From positions 16,627,294-16,691,293 of the forward strand of contig JAIUCV010000009.1 in NCBI GenBank assembly GCA_026724425.1: a DNA stretch of 64,000 nt. Reading direction: 5' to 3'. Every line of letters begins with the position of its first letter. The first letter of the stretch is position 1. Shown here piece by piece: positions 1-11,521 of the stretch. The position numbers were made by a program, and so were the translations under genes. Under the pieces are notes generated by a model, which saw nothing but the letters and a program-made list of their open reading frames with translations, did not search any database and was not told where the DNA came from. This DNA comes from Erythrophleum ivorense (taxonomy: Eukaryota > Streptophyta > Magnoliopsida > Fabales > Fabaceae).

Positions 1-442
1 TAATTATGTACAATTAACTTGGGGTAATAATTTTTAGTAATAAATGTTGTGAGATGCCTAACACATTCTTAACACATAATTTTTGAATCCATTTCTATTT
101 CACAAAAACAAAAATTAGAATTTTCTTTTTAGGACCTTGCATTTGCATTTTGAGTGTAACTACATTTCTTATTAAACAGAACGAGTATTTGGTAATCTTG
201 CGTAGCTAAAGTTAGACTCAACAATATTTAGATATGATTTAGATTATTGCAGTGCAATTTTATATTAATTATAAAGAACATTGCAATTGGGACAAAGATG
301 AAAGTGAATAAACTTAATTTTTCCAAATACTTAATTACAGTTATCAATTGTATAATAAAATACAGTAAGATAATTTTTCTAATTAAGTAAAAACCTGAGT
401 GTTACGAAATGTTACAAATTAAATGTAAAGAGTTGAGAATCT
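1..442. other. AT-rich intergenic sequence
   Basis: No gene, repeat unit or conserved motif was recognised here. It is the 3' flank of the minus-strand DUF241 pseudogene and may contain its terminator region, but no specific signal could be assigned. Confidence 0.5.
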
Positions 443-1330
443 TCAGTGTGTGAAAAGATTAAGAAGCGAAAGTGTGTGTTGTATTAGGCACGTGAATAAG
501 CAATCTAGATCTGCCTCCAACTCTCCAATGCTCCCATCTAGTTCTTGCAGCCTCCTTTTTACTACATGTAGATCAGATTCCCTAATGCGTCTATGGAAAG
601 AACAGAGCGCAATATCGAGGACCGCCATCTCACTAATGATCCTCTTCTCTCTACCATATCTAGCGAACACCATTCTGGATATCAATGACCACCCACGAGT
701 GATTTTCTTCAATACTGGTACGTACAAAAAAATTAAGCGTTTTCTAAAGAATGAGATTATGATACAACTCAATTCTCTTAGCACTTTGATCATCATCCAT
801 AGATGGTGATCTACATTAAATAAATGGTAGATTTAATAAAGCTGCTTTCCATTGTTTTCAATTATTTAAGGCTCTTTGAGATGTCCTTTCTCTCCTTCCT
901 CTGAAGCAAATATAAGCATTAATCTGGGCTTTGACGCTTGAATCTAGACCTTTTCTTCGCAACAATGACTGAAGGTCTTGTACTTATTCTTTCATCAATA
1001 ACAACAATTCTCTTGCTAACCCACAAACATCAAGCTACCCAACTGACAAGTCAAGTGCCTTCTCTAAATGCTCCTCTTCTTGATGATAATGGAGAACCTG
1101 TTGAGTGAGTGGGAATCAAGGAATTGATAGACACAGTTATACAGCTCTGCAAGCACTTTCAAACCTGCTTTGAAAGTCTTAACTCGTAGAGAAGAATTTG
1201 TGCGTCTGCTGAAGCTGCCCTGGAATCCCAAGTCTTTAGCTTCTCTAGCCCCATTATAATCTTCTGAGAGGTGGGTGTAGTCTAGAAGGCAAGCTAATGG
1301 ATCTAACATGGCAATGAACTTTAGAAGTTG
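443..1330 (-). pseudogene. DUF241 (BPS1-like) protein pseudogene
   Basis: This is a decayed copy of a plant DUF241/BYPASS1-like gene (family of unknown biochemical function; BPS1 relatives affect root-to-shoot signalling). Read on the minus strand it starts with the family's N-terminal pattern HVRSISLPSRLHP (about 1275-1313). Next comes a stretch resembling AGLKVLAELYNCVYQFL with LTQQVLHYHQEEEHLEKALDL, then LDVCGLARELLLLMKE and LQSLLRRKRSRFKRQ. It ends with MAVLDIALCSFHRRIRE and the typical C-terminus ELEADLDCLFTCLIQHTLSLLN (443-560). The domain order fits the whole family length of roughly 280-300 residues. It is broken by frameshifts near 1255 and 790 and by several stops, for example after DLSV-G and LLMKE. 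The start codon is not clear. A paralogous 5' fragment lies at 29,811-30,418. Identification is from recalled family motifs. Confidence 0.82.
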
Positions 1331-1880
1331 GGTATAAATCGGACATTTGCTTTGTGTTTCTGATAATGGAATGAGTAAGATAGGCTTGAATGGAAATTGG
1401 TTTCAATTTTCCAATGCATATAACCTCGGGATGAGGAACATTATGGGCCTTCATGCCAAGAAATGTTGTCTTTGTGTAGCAAAAATCCGTGTCGATCTAC
1501 CCATTTTGAAGATCTCAGGCATTCTAGCAAACTGCTTCCAATCCTAAACGCTTGCCTTAGTATAATGTTCATTCCGTTGGCAACATTTGTCACAGAATAA
1601 ATTGTTTAAGAGCGGCATGCCTTGTCACCCCAATCACTAACAGTATGATCTTCTCAAGACGTAATCTTGTAAGTTGCATTGTTAATGTAAACCAAACCTG
1701 GCAGTGCATGATTCTTGAATATTTGATAACAAAAGAAGATATAAATTCATTGTACAAGAAAAGGAATTAGAAAGGGTCAAAAGAAAAATGACAAACAAGA
1801 TAGAATCTAACTTGATATAAAACTAGAATCCAGGTCTTCATGTGAGGAAATATGAGGTTATTTCTTCTCACTTCCATAAT
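1331..1880 (-). repeat. Upstream region of DUF241 pseudogene, duplicated at 29.8-30.4 kb
   Basis: This stretch upstream of the DUF241 start is closely similar, in the same direction, to about 29,870-30,418. Shared landmarks include the run around TTGAATGGA(A/G)A(T/C)TGG, the stretch near 1590-1640 with GAATAAATTGTTTAAGAGCG, and the block at 1735-1800. It marks one end of the duplicated gene block. No separate gene was recognised in it. Confidence 0.75.
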
Positions 1881-2110
1881 GCAAAGAAGATAATTAATTC
1901 TGTACTTTCTGTTGACCATGTGCTTGAGGCTTAGGTTTCCAGGGATTGTTTGTTTATTGGGAATAATACGATTTCCCTGACAGAGGTACAATACAAACAA
2001 AAATATTATGACAGCACAGCAATACCATTTGCATATATGCAGGAATCTACACACGTCTCCTTCGCCCGTCACACATGGAGAAACAGGATTTTGGAAAAAT
2101 TATAATAAAA

Positions 2111-2321
2111 GACCCAGATATTATAAGATTTACAGTGAAAGATATTAAAAATCTAAATTATTTTCGAGAATCATTATTACTATTGAGTTTTAAGAGATTT
2201 TACTATTAGTTTTAAGAGATTTTTATCGGGTATAAGAGAGTACAACCAATGGTAATGATAATTCTTAATAGTAATTTTAATTTTTAAGATCTTTCATTGT
2301 AAATTTTATAGCATTTAGGTC
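2111..2321. mobile_element. MITE-like element with ~65-bp terminal inverted repeats
   Basis: The left end (GACCCAGATATTATAAGATT...) and the reverse complement of the right end (GACCTAAATGCTATAAAATT...) match imperfectly over about 65 bp. The whole is 211 bp with no coding potential, as expected for a miniature inverted-repeat transposable element. A clean target-site duplication was not identified, so the superfamily is unknown. The RTE LINE at 2331 landed directly at its right edge, and the LINE's target duplication includes the last bases of this element. Confidence 0.62.
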
Positions 2322-2330
2322 CTTGGTTGT
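2314..2330. repeat. 17-bp target-site duplication, left copy
   Basis: TTTAGGTCCTTGGTTGT occurs here and again exactly at 3632-3648, flanking the RTE insertion. A perfect 17-bp duplication is typical of target-primed reverse transcription by a non-LTR retrotransposon. Confidence 0.93.
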
Positions 2331-3631
2331 GCAAGGGGGACATTCAAAATTATGCAAATTATAGAGGAATTAAGCTCATGAGCCACACAATGAAATTATG
2401 GGAAAGAGTAATTGAGCAATGATTAAGGAAAGAGACCTAAGTTACGGAGAATCAATTTAGTTTTATGCCGAGAAGGTCAACTATGGAAGCAATATATTTG
2501 TTGCGAAGATTAATGGAGCGATATCGAGAGAATCAAAGAGATTTACACATGGTGTTTATTGATTTGGAAAAAGCATATGATAGAGCACCAAAAAAGGTTT
2601 TATGGAAGGCTTTGGAGAAAAAAGAAGTTCGTATAGCTTATATTCGAGCAATACAAGATATGTATGATGAGGCTACAACTAGTGTAGTAACAAAAGATGG
2701 CCGTACAAAAGATTTTTCGATAACTATTGGTTTACATCAAGGGTCAACTCTGAATCCTTATCTATTTACTTTAGTATTGGATGTGCTTACTGAACATATC
2801 CAAGAGCCGGTACCACTGTGTATGCTATTTGCAGACGATATTGTTTTAGTTGGGGAATCAAGAGTGGAAATGAATGAGAAGTTAGAGAGGTGGAGATTAG
2901 CTTTGGAAACTCATAGATTTCGTTTAAGTAGAAATAAAATCGAGTATATGGAGTGTAAGTTTAGTAAGAGACACATCACTTCTAGCGTAGAAGTGAAAAT
3001 TGAAGAACATATTAAACCACAAGTCACACGATTTAAATATCTTGGATCCATCATACAACATAATGGGGAAATAGAAGAAGACGTAAAACATAGGATTCAA
3101 GCGGGGTGGATGAAGTGGAGGAGTGCTTCGGGTGTTATTTGTGATAGAAGAGTACCACTCAAATTTAAGGGTAAATTCTATCGTACAGTTATAAGACCTG
3201 CAATGTTGTATGGAACTGAGTGTTGGGCAATAAAAAGTCAACAAGAGAATAAGTTCAATGTTGCAGAGATGAGAATGTTGCGTTGGATGAGTGGACACAC
3301 TAGACGAGATCAGATTAGAAATGAATACATTAGAGAGAAAGTAGAAGTTGCCTCTATTGTGGAAAAGATTGTAGAATCAAGACTTAGATGGTTTAGTCAT
3401 GTTGGGAGAAGACCTATAGAAGCCCCAGTTAGGAGTGTAGATGAGATGAAGAATAGTCCAATAATTAGAGGTAGAGGAAGATCAAAACAAACTATAGGAG
3501 AAATTATTAAGAGAGATTTAGATTTAAATGGTTTATCTAAAAATATGATTTACGATAGGTGCTTATGACGTCAATTGATCCATGTAGCCGACCCCACTTA
3601 GTGGGAAAAGGCTTTGGTGTTGTTGTTGTTG
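2331..3631 (+). mobile_element. 5'-truncated RTE-clade LINE insertion
   Basis: A 1301-bp insertion bounded by the perfect 17-bp duplication. It begins inside the reverse-transcriptase region (GDIQNYANYRGIKLMSHT), so the endonuclease part and 5' end are missing. This is usual for LINE copies that were incompletely reverse-transcribed. The 3' end carries the characteristic plant RTE tail: a GCCGACCCCACTTAGTGGG hairpin followed by a (TTG)n microsatellite instead of poly(A). The family assignment rests on that tail and on the protein motifs. The perfect duplication suggests a fairly recent insertion, although the coding frame already has stops. Confidence 0.93.
2336..3601 (+). pseudogene. RTE LINE reverse transcriptase, C-terminal part
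   Basis: The frame encodes most of a non-LTR reverse transcriptase. It shows FIDLEKAYDRAP (first catalytic Asp), a GLHQGSTLNPYLF motif, the FADDIVLVGES catalytic box and the downstream RFKYLGSIIQHNGEIEEDV block. It ends with the AEMRMLRWMSGHTRRD region common to plant RTE proteins. Three in-frame stops interrupt it: TGA near 2420, TAA near 2441, and TGA at 3566-3568, the last standing where relatives have Trp in a LWRKLIHVADPT context. The ancestral stop is the TAG at 3599-3601. The longest open stretch is 2465-3568 (367 residues). The copy is therefore inactive, although the catalytic box itself is intact. Confidence 0.9.
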
Positions 3632-3648
3632 TTTAGGTCCTTGGTTGT
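3632..3648. repeat. 17-bp target-site duplication, right copy
   Basis: Exact second copy of the 2314-2330 sequence, directly after the (TTG)n tail of the RTE element. Confidence 0.93.
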
Positions 3649-4170
3649 AATTTTTTTTAGAATTTTTGCTATCTCCAATGATTTGAGCAAAGAGTTCTAA
3701 AATGTAGAAAATTGCATTTAATCCTCCAAAAATATACTAATATCAATTGACTCACTTCAGAAAGTTTTTTATCACTTTTCGTACTTCAAATTTTATTTTG
3801 CTCCAGATGAATAGATATTTTATTGCGTTAAAATAAAATAAAATTTTCATGTAGTAAAATGATGCTAAAAATTTTAGAGTCAATTGTTATTGAAATCATC
3901 TTTGAAAAACTTATTTTTTTTCTAAAAAAGAAATCTTGCAAATCATTAGGAAGGACAAGTTGTTTTTGTCAAGTATTGAAATAGTTACTTCCAGCATTTC
4001 CAATTTCTACTTAAATTAGATGGAAGCATTCTCTTTTGTACAAATCTGCCGAAAAAAACATTTTTTTGCCATATAATATTTTTGTGTATCAATGTCACAA
4101 AAGACGAGTATGGTTGCACATTATGAAACCAAAAAATCGAACAAATGATGTCAAAATTAGAGTTTGCAAG
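3649..4170. other. AT-rich intergenic sequence
   Basis: No gene or clear repeat was recognised. It separates the RTE insertion from the large inverted repeat. Confidence 0.4.
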
Positions 4171-4660
4171 ACCATATAGACTATAGTTATCGAAATCATT
4201 CGCTTTATGATTCAAGATGTACAAATCAATATGGTTTAGATAACCAACGATACAAATTATTGTTTGAATAGGTTTTTGGCCTGAATTGTGCATTTGAATC
4301 ACATGAATTGAGTTGGAAATGGCAATTTAGAGATGTCAGTCGATTTAGAGGCCTATTCTGCATCATGTCACAAAGTCAAGTCCTTCGTGACCCAATGCAT
4401 TTGAAGGAGAAAGAAGACACCATTGTTACGTTTTTTTTTCCTTTTATGAATCCTTCATTGAATGGTTGCAATGGCATGACTATATCACGTGCACGTAGTG
4501 AGATGAAAGGAAGGAAGTGATTCATTTAGCTTCATGTGATTGGATTAGCTAAATGGAGATGAAGGAACTTGATAAATGAAAAGAAACTTCTTTTTGGTAT
4601 TTGCAATTTTTTTAAAATAAAAAATGTTTTATTATATTTTAATTTTAATTTAATTAAAAA

Positions 4661-5206
4661 CTTATATCTTTTATCTTCTTTGAATTAGGAAGTTACAATT
4701 TAAATTTAATAAAGTAATAGGTTAAAAATTAATATCCTTTATCTTTTTTAGATAAAGTTTTAAATTTATTAAATTAAAAAGTAATATCCCTAATTCTCTT
4801 TTAATTAAAAGTTTAAAACTTTAAATATAATTAAATAAAAATTGATGTGATTTATTCTCTTATAATTAGAATTTTACTACAACATGTAACAAATGATTTA
4901 CGATTTGTTTAAATAGAAAATATTTTAAATTGTACTTTAATTTAAACTTAATTGAATAAAAAAATAAAAAATCATATCCCTTATCTTATTTTAATTAGAA
5001 GGCTACAACTTTAAACTTAATAAAATAATAAGTTAAAAATTGATATCTCTTATCCATTTTAAGTTAGACTTTTAAACTTATTAAGTTAGAAACTAATATA
5101 ATCCCTTATTCTCCTTTAAGTAGAAGTGTGCAACTTTAAATTTAATTAAATAAAAATTGATGTTCTTTATCCTCTTTTAATTAGAATTCTACTATTACAT
5201 GAAACT
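4661..5206. repeat. ~310-bp-period direct repeat inside the left arm
   Basis: Two similar copies lie at about 4661-4886 and 4971-5206. Each runs from a TTATC/TTTTAATTAGAA motif through AACTTTAAA...TTAATAAA blocks to AGAATT(T/C)TACTA(C/T)(A/T)ACATG. Each copy is itself built of about four degenerate 55-70 bp AT-rich subunits. The mirrored pair lies in the right arm at about 5780-6330, giving four copies in the element. Confidence 0.65.
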
Positions 5207-5745
5207 AAAACCATCACATAAAGTTTTTTACCCTTAATCATAAAGTTAGCTGTAAGAGACTATTCTCTTATACTAAGCAACACTCATTGACCTCAAGCAA
5301 CATTCTCTGTAGGTTAGTGCTAGGTGAGAAAAATAATATTATTAAACTTTTTAAATTTTCTTTTTAATTTTTTTAATTATTATTTTTTCTTCTTATAGAT
5401 TAAGTTATGATTCCTAAAAGAAAGTGATGAAAGATATAGTTTGGAAGCATTTACGGTGAGACATCATTTAGTTGGGACAATAGTTATATTTAATATATAA
5501 CTAAGTCTCAAGAGACTTGCAATAATCCCAAACTATATCTTTTGTCATTTTTTTTTGGGAGTCATAACTTAATCTATAAGAAGAAAAAATAAGAATTAAA
5601 AAATAATTGAAAATAAAATTAGGAGCCGTAACTTAATATTATTATTTTTTTCACCTGGCACTAGCCTACAGAGAATGTTGCTTAGCATAAGAGAATAATC
5701 TCTTGCGACCAACTTTATGATTGAGGGTAAACAACTTTTATCTGT

Positions 5746-5765
5746 TATATATATATATATATATA
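5746..5765. repeat. (TA)n microsatellite
   Basis: About ten TA units, present only in the right arm of the inverted repeat. Confidence 0.95.
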
Positions 5766-6865
5766 GGCGATAGTTTTAGTTTCATGTAATGGTATACTTC
5801 TAATTAAAAAGAGGATAAAGTACATTAATTTTTATTTAATTAAGTTTAAAGTTGAACACTTCTAGTTAAAAGAGGATAAAGGATTATATTAGTTTCTAAC
5901 TTAGTAAGTTTAAAATTCTAACTTAAAATGGACAAAAGATATCAATTTTTAACTTATTATTTTATTAAGTTTAAAGTTGTAGCCTTCTAATTAAAATAAG
6001 ATAAGCAATATGAGTTTTTAATTTTTTATATTCAATTAAGTTTAAATTAAAGTATAATTTTAAATGTTTTCCATTTAAAAAAATCATAAATCCTTAGTTA
6101 TATATAGCAGTAAAATTCTAATTATAAGAGGGTAAAACACATCAATTTTCATTTAATTAAATTTAAAATTTCAAATTTTTAATTAAAAGGGAATTAGGGA
6201 TATTACTTTTTAATTTAATAAATTTAAAACTTTTATATAAAAGAGATAAAGGATATTAATTTTAACATATTATTTTATTAAATTTAAAATTGTAACTTCC
6301 TAATTCAAAGAAGATAAAAGATATGTTTTCAATTTTTTATTCAATTAAATTAAAATTAAAATATAATAAAAATATTTTTTATTTTAAAATAATTGCAAAT
6401 ACCAAAAAGAAGTTTCTTTAAATGAATCACTTCCTTCCTTTCATCTCACCATGTGCACATTTAGTGAAGGATTTAGGAAAGGAAAAAAATAATAATAGTG
6501 ATATCTTCTTTCTGTTGCGAGTGCATTGGGTCATGAAGAACCCGATTTCATAACCTAATGCAGGATAAGCTTTTGAATTGCCAGACATCTCTGAACCGCG
6601 ATTTTTGACTTAATTCGTGCGATTTAGGCAATTCAAATACACAATTTAAGCCATAAATCGATTACAATGGTGATTTGTATCGTTGGCTATTTGAATTGTA
6701 TTGATATGTACATCTTGAATCATGAATTGAACAATTTCGGTAATGATAATTTTAACTATATATTTACATCTTATGATTCGATATAATTGACAATTCAAGA
6801 TTCAAAAATCAACGTTCTGATGTATGATTAGAATTACGATTCGATAACTATGATATAGACAGATC

Positions 6866-7884
6866 TCATAAAGGGTATATGAGGACAGGTTCTGGTAGGA
6901 AGGGTCAAATAATCCCATGATTCATCCTAAGTTGTGGAGGCTTAAGTTTCCATATATCTTAAAAACTTGAAAGCCTGAAATTTCAACTGGTTTCAGTACC
7001 TAAAGTTTACACTCGATTTTGCTGTCTTTTGCAGGAAACTTGTGCAAAGCAAAGGATTATAAGTTGACGGCCAAGACACCCCTCCGACAGCCTAAAGATG
7101 TTATATGTACCACCACAACAACTTGTTGGTAAGACTGCAAATGTAAATAAGCAACAATTAAGCTTATCCATGTGGTCTCCATGTTTAGCTGTCGAGGCAA
7201 TCTCAATGTATGGTCAAGAAATACTTGCCACAGTTCCAATGAGGAACACAGCTAAGCAGCCCTCGCATCACAGGGCAGGTAACAAGAATGACAGACCAAT
7301 ATTTACCTAGATTAATATCTTTTGTGAAAACACATGTACCAACTTGATGCGTTGCACAATGAAGAGAAAAAACTAACTCTAACTATCCAAAATAGATTAC
7401 CATCGGAGAAGATGCAGAAAAACAAAGGGCACTTGTCATGACTGGGTGTGGAACATGAAAATAAGCACTCTATCAAAATTTAAGACATTGCAACTTTGTC
7501 TATCTAAAGGTTTTTCATGGACTACTACCATAGTTAACCCAATCACAGAACTTAAGTAAAATCAACTTGTTCTAACCATAACCAATAAATCAAGGGTTTC
7601 CAAGGACTACAATCTCACTTAACCCAACAACAATAACATGATCTAAAACTGGAACAAGACATATACCTCAAATTACAATATACCTAGTTACATTTGCATG
7701 GAGTTTCCAAAGAGACCAGATTCAATTATTTGTAAATTACATATTTCACAAGTAGACTGAACCTTGGACATACACATGTGCTTCATAGTGTCTCACAACA
7801 TTATCAACATCAACTATTCAACAAGCCCTCAGGACGATGAATTAGGTAAAATTTTAAGTAGACAGTGAGACATACCAATCAACT
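6866..7884. other. Intergenic sequence without recognised gene
   Basis: A slightly more GC-rich stretch at about 7030-7310 has a short open frame with a pyrimidine-rich tract and TTTTGCAG just before it (7021-7034). It could be a relic exon, but the translations match no family I recognise. The rest is AT-rich 3' flank of the PPR pseudogene. Confidence 0.35.
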
Positions 7885-9320
7885 TGTGTGACCTTCCTCT
7901 TTGACCTTCTTCAGACATTTAAGTGTGCTCTCTAATGTTGAATAAGCAGTGACTTTTGTCAAACTCTTGCCCTCAACTGCATAGTCAAACACTTAATAAG
8001 CCTATACAATTCTTCCATTCCTACAGTGTCTGGACAAATGTAGCATAAGAAGCAGTTTCAAGCTTCAGACCACCTGATTTCATCACTCCATAGGCCTTCT
8101 CCAACAACCTTTACTTACACAATACATATAGCAGCAATCTATGTAGCAGTGTGTTATAAGTGCATGAATTTGGACTGCACCCTTTTGCTTCCATTTCCTC
8201 CAACAATGCCAATGCACTCAGGGCATTCCCCTCCCTGTACATTCCATTCATTAGTGAGGTATATGCAACCTTATTGGGGAAATGACCCATTTCTTCCTTA
8301 ATACTCAAGAACTTTTTAGCTTCCTTAACTCGACTAGCTTTTGGTAACCTGAAAGTCAAAGTGTTGTAAGTGACATGAACAGGCCCCACTCCTTCCTCCT
8401 TCATTTTATTATAAACCTCAGTTGCCTTACTTCCCCTACTTAGAATAAAGTATCCCTTCATTATTGTATTGTAAACAAAGCTGTCAGGCTTAAATCCCTC
8501 CTCTCTGAGCACGGTCACCAATCGCAAAGCCTTGTGTAAGTTTTTGGTATTACGAACATTATCAATCAAAATTGTATAAGTAGCAAGATCAGGTTTATAT
8601 TAAAAGAGCTTCACATTTCATCCAGAAAACTGCAGACAGTACTCAAGGTACTGGATTTGCACAAATGTTTATCAAGAAAATTGAAAGTGTAAGTGTCAGG
8701 GGCTGAGTGTTTCAAGGATAATTCTTTGACCAATTCAATTGCATGCACTAAGCGACCTACAGAACAGAGTGATCGGACAGCCATATCAGTTGTTACATTT
8801 TTAGGGTTTATACCATTACTGACCATTAAATTCAGGGCTTAATGAAGAGGGGCAAGGTTCAAATCGGGTGTTTTACAGGACTGGGAGAGCAAGATGGGGT
8901 ATATTGATCGGTCAGGCGAGAAAGAAGGATTGGTTTTCATCATGTGATAGAGAAAAGCAACAGAATCATTGACAGTAGAGATTGAGACATATGATTGAAG
9001 GAGGAAGTTATAGAAACAACAGTCAATAAAGGTTTTTGAACTTTTGATGTTGAGTCAAAAACATCCTTGGCGTATAAGAAGCTTGGAGATTTGAAGAGTG
9101 TTAGCACTTTTTGAGTTGTGGAAGAGTCAGAATTCTGGGTTTCTTTCACTTTTCAAGAAATTTGGGATGGCTTTTTATTGGAGGTCTTCTTGGGTAAATA
9201 ATGGGGCTTCGCAGATGGAGTTACAGTTGATTGTGAAGTTTCTGCAGGAACTAGAAGCGAAGACTTTTCTGAGGAATGGCTTGAAATTGCAGAGCGGAAT
9301 GTAGGTTGGATTTTCCCCAT
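7885..9320 (-). pseudogene. PPR protein pseudogene (At2g17670-like)
   Basis: P-class pentatricopeptide repeat protein; family members are usually organellar RNA-binding factors. On the minus strand an ATG at 9318-9320 opens MGKIQPTFRSAIS, resembling the N-terminus of Arabidopsis At2g17670 as I recall it. Recognisable PPR helices follow: VTTDMAVRSLCSVGRLVHAIELVKEL with SAPDTYTFNFLDKHLC (8611-8826), then KALRLVTVLREEGFKPDSFVYNTIMKGY, VTYNTLTFRLPKASRVKEAK, VAYTSLMNGMYREGNALSALALLEEM and SPNSCTYNTLL (8111-8569). A frameshifted C-terminal part runs to about 7885. Lesions are a TGA near 9150, a frameshift near 8940-9000, loss of the segment joining 8611 and 8569, and frameshifts near 8120 and 8000. 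The gene has no introns, as is usual for PPR genes. Partial copies lie at 24,690-24,834 and 35,990-36,730. Confidence 0.85.
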
Positions 9321-10508
9321 TTATGGTACCTAATATTCTTCCTCTACTTGGGTATTGCAGTTCTATAATGCATAAGGTTTAGGATTTTGCAAGGACGGAC
9401 AAGAGAAGAAGACAAGGAACAATTGTCAATGACACTTAATTGCACGGGCAGCTAGCTGTAACGTTGCATATACGCAGCTTCCTTTATAATAAGGCCCTGC
9501 AGTTTCATGGGGTGATTATATAAGCAGCATGGCGTCTGAAAGAATAAATTGAAAATGTATCGTGGAGGAGGGGAAAAAAAAAACTACTCTTTGTAAGAAA
9601 ACCACAACAATAATCCAACCCATCAATTTTTAAGAAGCAAATAATGAACTGTCTTTTATGGTACAACTTATATTTCCATAGACTAAAATATCACGGAAGT
9701 ATAGGATGAAGTTTTGCCCATGGTAATGACCTTAACTGCAACTTTGTAAAAAATAAAAAAATAAAAAATCAAAGGATGAATTTCTAGAAATGGATTAGTA
9801 CTGCAAAGGTTGGTCTTTTCAAGCTTGAAAAGGCTCTAGAAGAAAAATGAAGTTATCCTCAAAGTATGTGATCCTGATAAGGTAAGATAAATGCAAATGC
9901 CTCTAATGCGTACAAAGGCATGGCAAGAGATTTGGAAATACACATAGCGTAGCATTAAGCTTCGCATCACACTCATACGAAACCAAATGGCAAAACTATC
10001 CTAATTTTTTCCCAAATAAATCAGATTACCAAGATAAAAAAGACACAGTAAATAAGGGCTCGCATTTAATACATGAAAATTGGGCAAAGACGGTGAGTTA
10101 CAGATAACTTGCCAGATTATGCGACAACCCAAGGCAAAGGTCTACAGCAACAACACAGGACAAACTTCGAACAGCAACCTATAAGAAGAGAGAAAAAGAG
10201 AGAGGTAGCTGAAGCTATGTGTTGGATTTGAGAAAGCTTGGGAATGAGATTCCGTTGTGCACGTAGATGACTGAAAATGAACCAATGAAGTTGGAATTCT
10301 TCGAGAAGTTAGCCTTGATTCAGTGAACGATGAAAGGGACTGAGGAACTCATTATTGCTATGAGCTAAATACGAAGAAAGGGATACCGAACTCGTTTTTC
10401 TGATAAAAACGAGAGCGACGCTGCAACAGTCGGCGTTAGAGAGACAAGAAGCAATATGGTCAAGCGCAACACCAAAACTGACCCTGATTTCTTTTGCAAA
10501 ATTCATTC
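9321..10508 (-). other. 5' flank of PPR pseudogene, including an exon-like segment
   Basis: This upstream region recurs, split by transposons, at 36,735-37,029, 40,355-40,632 and 61,911-61,999. The part at about 10,200-10,508 is richer in GC than its surroundings. Read on the minus strand it has a 65-residue open frame beginning MNFAKEIRVSFGVALDHIASC at 10,506 and, further on, a TCTCTTCTTATAG-like splice acceptor at about 10,178-10,190. It may be a first exon or 5' UTR, but no protein family is recognisable. Confidence 0.4.
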
Positions 10509-10619
10509 TACCATGTAATTTTAATTTTTAACACACTTGTTTTAAAATAATTTTGTTTACTTGTTTTAAAAAAATTGCTTACTAAGTTTTAATTTAATAA
10601 AAGCTAAAATATTGGCTTA

Positions 10620-11065
10620 ACTTATCACAAACTTTATTTTTGTCACTTTAATTTTATTATATTTCAATTTAATTTTTTTAAACTTTATATTAAGTTTTCT
10701 TTTGCCTCTTAATTTTATTTTATTATAATATAATCTTTTAATTTTATAAAAATCACTCAAATATTTTTTTTCTTGCTAATACTACCAAATTATTTAATAG
10801 AAAAGTTTTATATAGCTCCTTATTAGTTAGTGAGAGATTATTAAAGTTAAGTCATGGATAAGTCACATGATTTTTTTTGGTTAAGCATTTTAATTTGATG
10901 ATATTAAAGGATAAGAAATATTTGAATAGTTTTTTTAAAGATAAAAAATTATATTTAAAAAAAAATAAAATTAATGAAAAAAATAAAACTAAATTACAAT
11001 AAAATAAAGTTAAGGGAAAAAAATAAAATTTAAGATAAAATTAAAAGACCAAATTCATATTAATT
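10620..11065. mobile_element. AT-rich MITE-like inverted repeat
   Basis: The sequence at about 10,640-10,780 (TTAATTTTATT..., ending CTCAAATATTTTTTT) is imperfectly complementary to about 10,920-11,065 (AATATTTGAATAG... to AAATTAAAAGACC). A ~150-bp unpaired centre (TAGTTAGTGAGAGATTATTAAAG...) lies between them. The low complexity makes this tentative, and no target duplication was identified. Confidence 0.4.
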
Positions 11066-11138
11066 TTCTTGAGAGAAATTATTTAATTACATCATTCTTC
11101 TTTCTATTATAAAATTTATACTAGTATTTTCTAAAATT

Positions 11139-11340
11139 AAAATATATATTGCATGGTTAAAATAATTATTTTTAATTAAAACAGATCATATTCATTAAGT
11201 AATAAAAAATACAACCAATTAAAATAATGTGTGTGTATAAAATATATATTACATGATCAATATAATCAATTTTTAGTTAGAAAAAAGATCATATTCATCG
11301 AGTAATAAAAAATATAACCAATTAAAACAATGTGTGTGTA
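11139..11340. repeat. Two-copy tandem repeat, ~100 bp unit
   Basis: Copy 1 (11,139-11,238) and copy 2 (11,239-11,340) both run from AAAATATATATT(G/A)CATG through GATCATATTCAT and AGTAATAAAAAATA to AATGTGTGTGTATAA. They differ at a small number of bases. Confidence 0.85.
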
Positions 11341-11490
11341 TAAATATTTTAATAAAAAAAAACAACATAATTATGTTATAGGCATGCACATTGGCTTGGT
11401 CAAATCATGCTGAGCAAAAATGGGGGAGAAACGAGCCATATGGATTAGGTTCTCGATCGAATATTTTGAATAGTTTTGGCTAGCCTGAAT

Positions 11491-11521
<31 letters not shown>

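Larger units (their letters stand above)
4171..6865. mobile_element. 2.7-kb foldback-like element with ~1.3-kb inverted arms
   Basis: The left arm (about 4171-5455) is the imperfect reverse complement of the right arm (about 5530-6865) almost to the centre. Matching landmarks include AACTTCTTTTTGGTATTTGC (about 4584) with its complement near 6395, GAGATGAAAGGAAGGAAGTG (about 4500) with its complement near 6430, CCAACGATACAAAT (about 4243) with its complement near 6675, and ATAGTTATCGAA (about 4183) with its complement near 6840. The loop is only about 75 bp. No transposase was seen. It could be a foldback or MULE-type transposable element, or an inverted duplication. No target duplication was found, so the exact ends are uncertain. 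The right arm has an extra (TA)n and an extra ~100 bp near its outer end; the left arm has an extra AAGCAAC-containing repeat unit near 5276. Confidence 0.8.

Noticed and set aside
450..809. 119-residue plus-strand frame
   Set aside because: It is the antisense shadow of the DUF241 C-terminal region, whose minus-strand motifs are clear.
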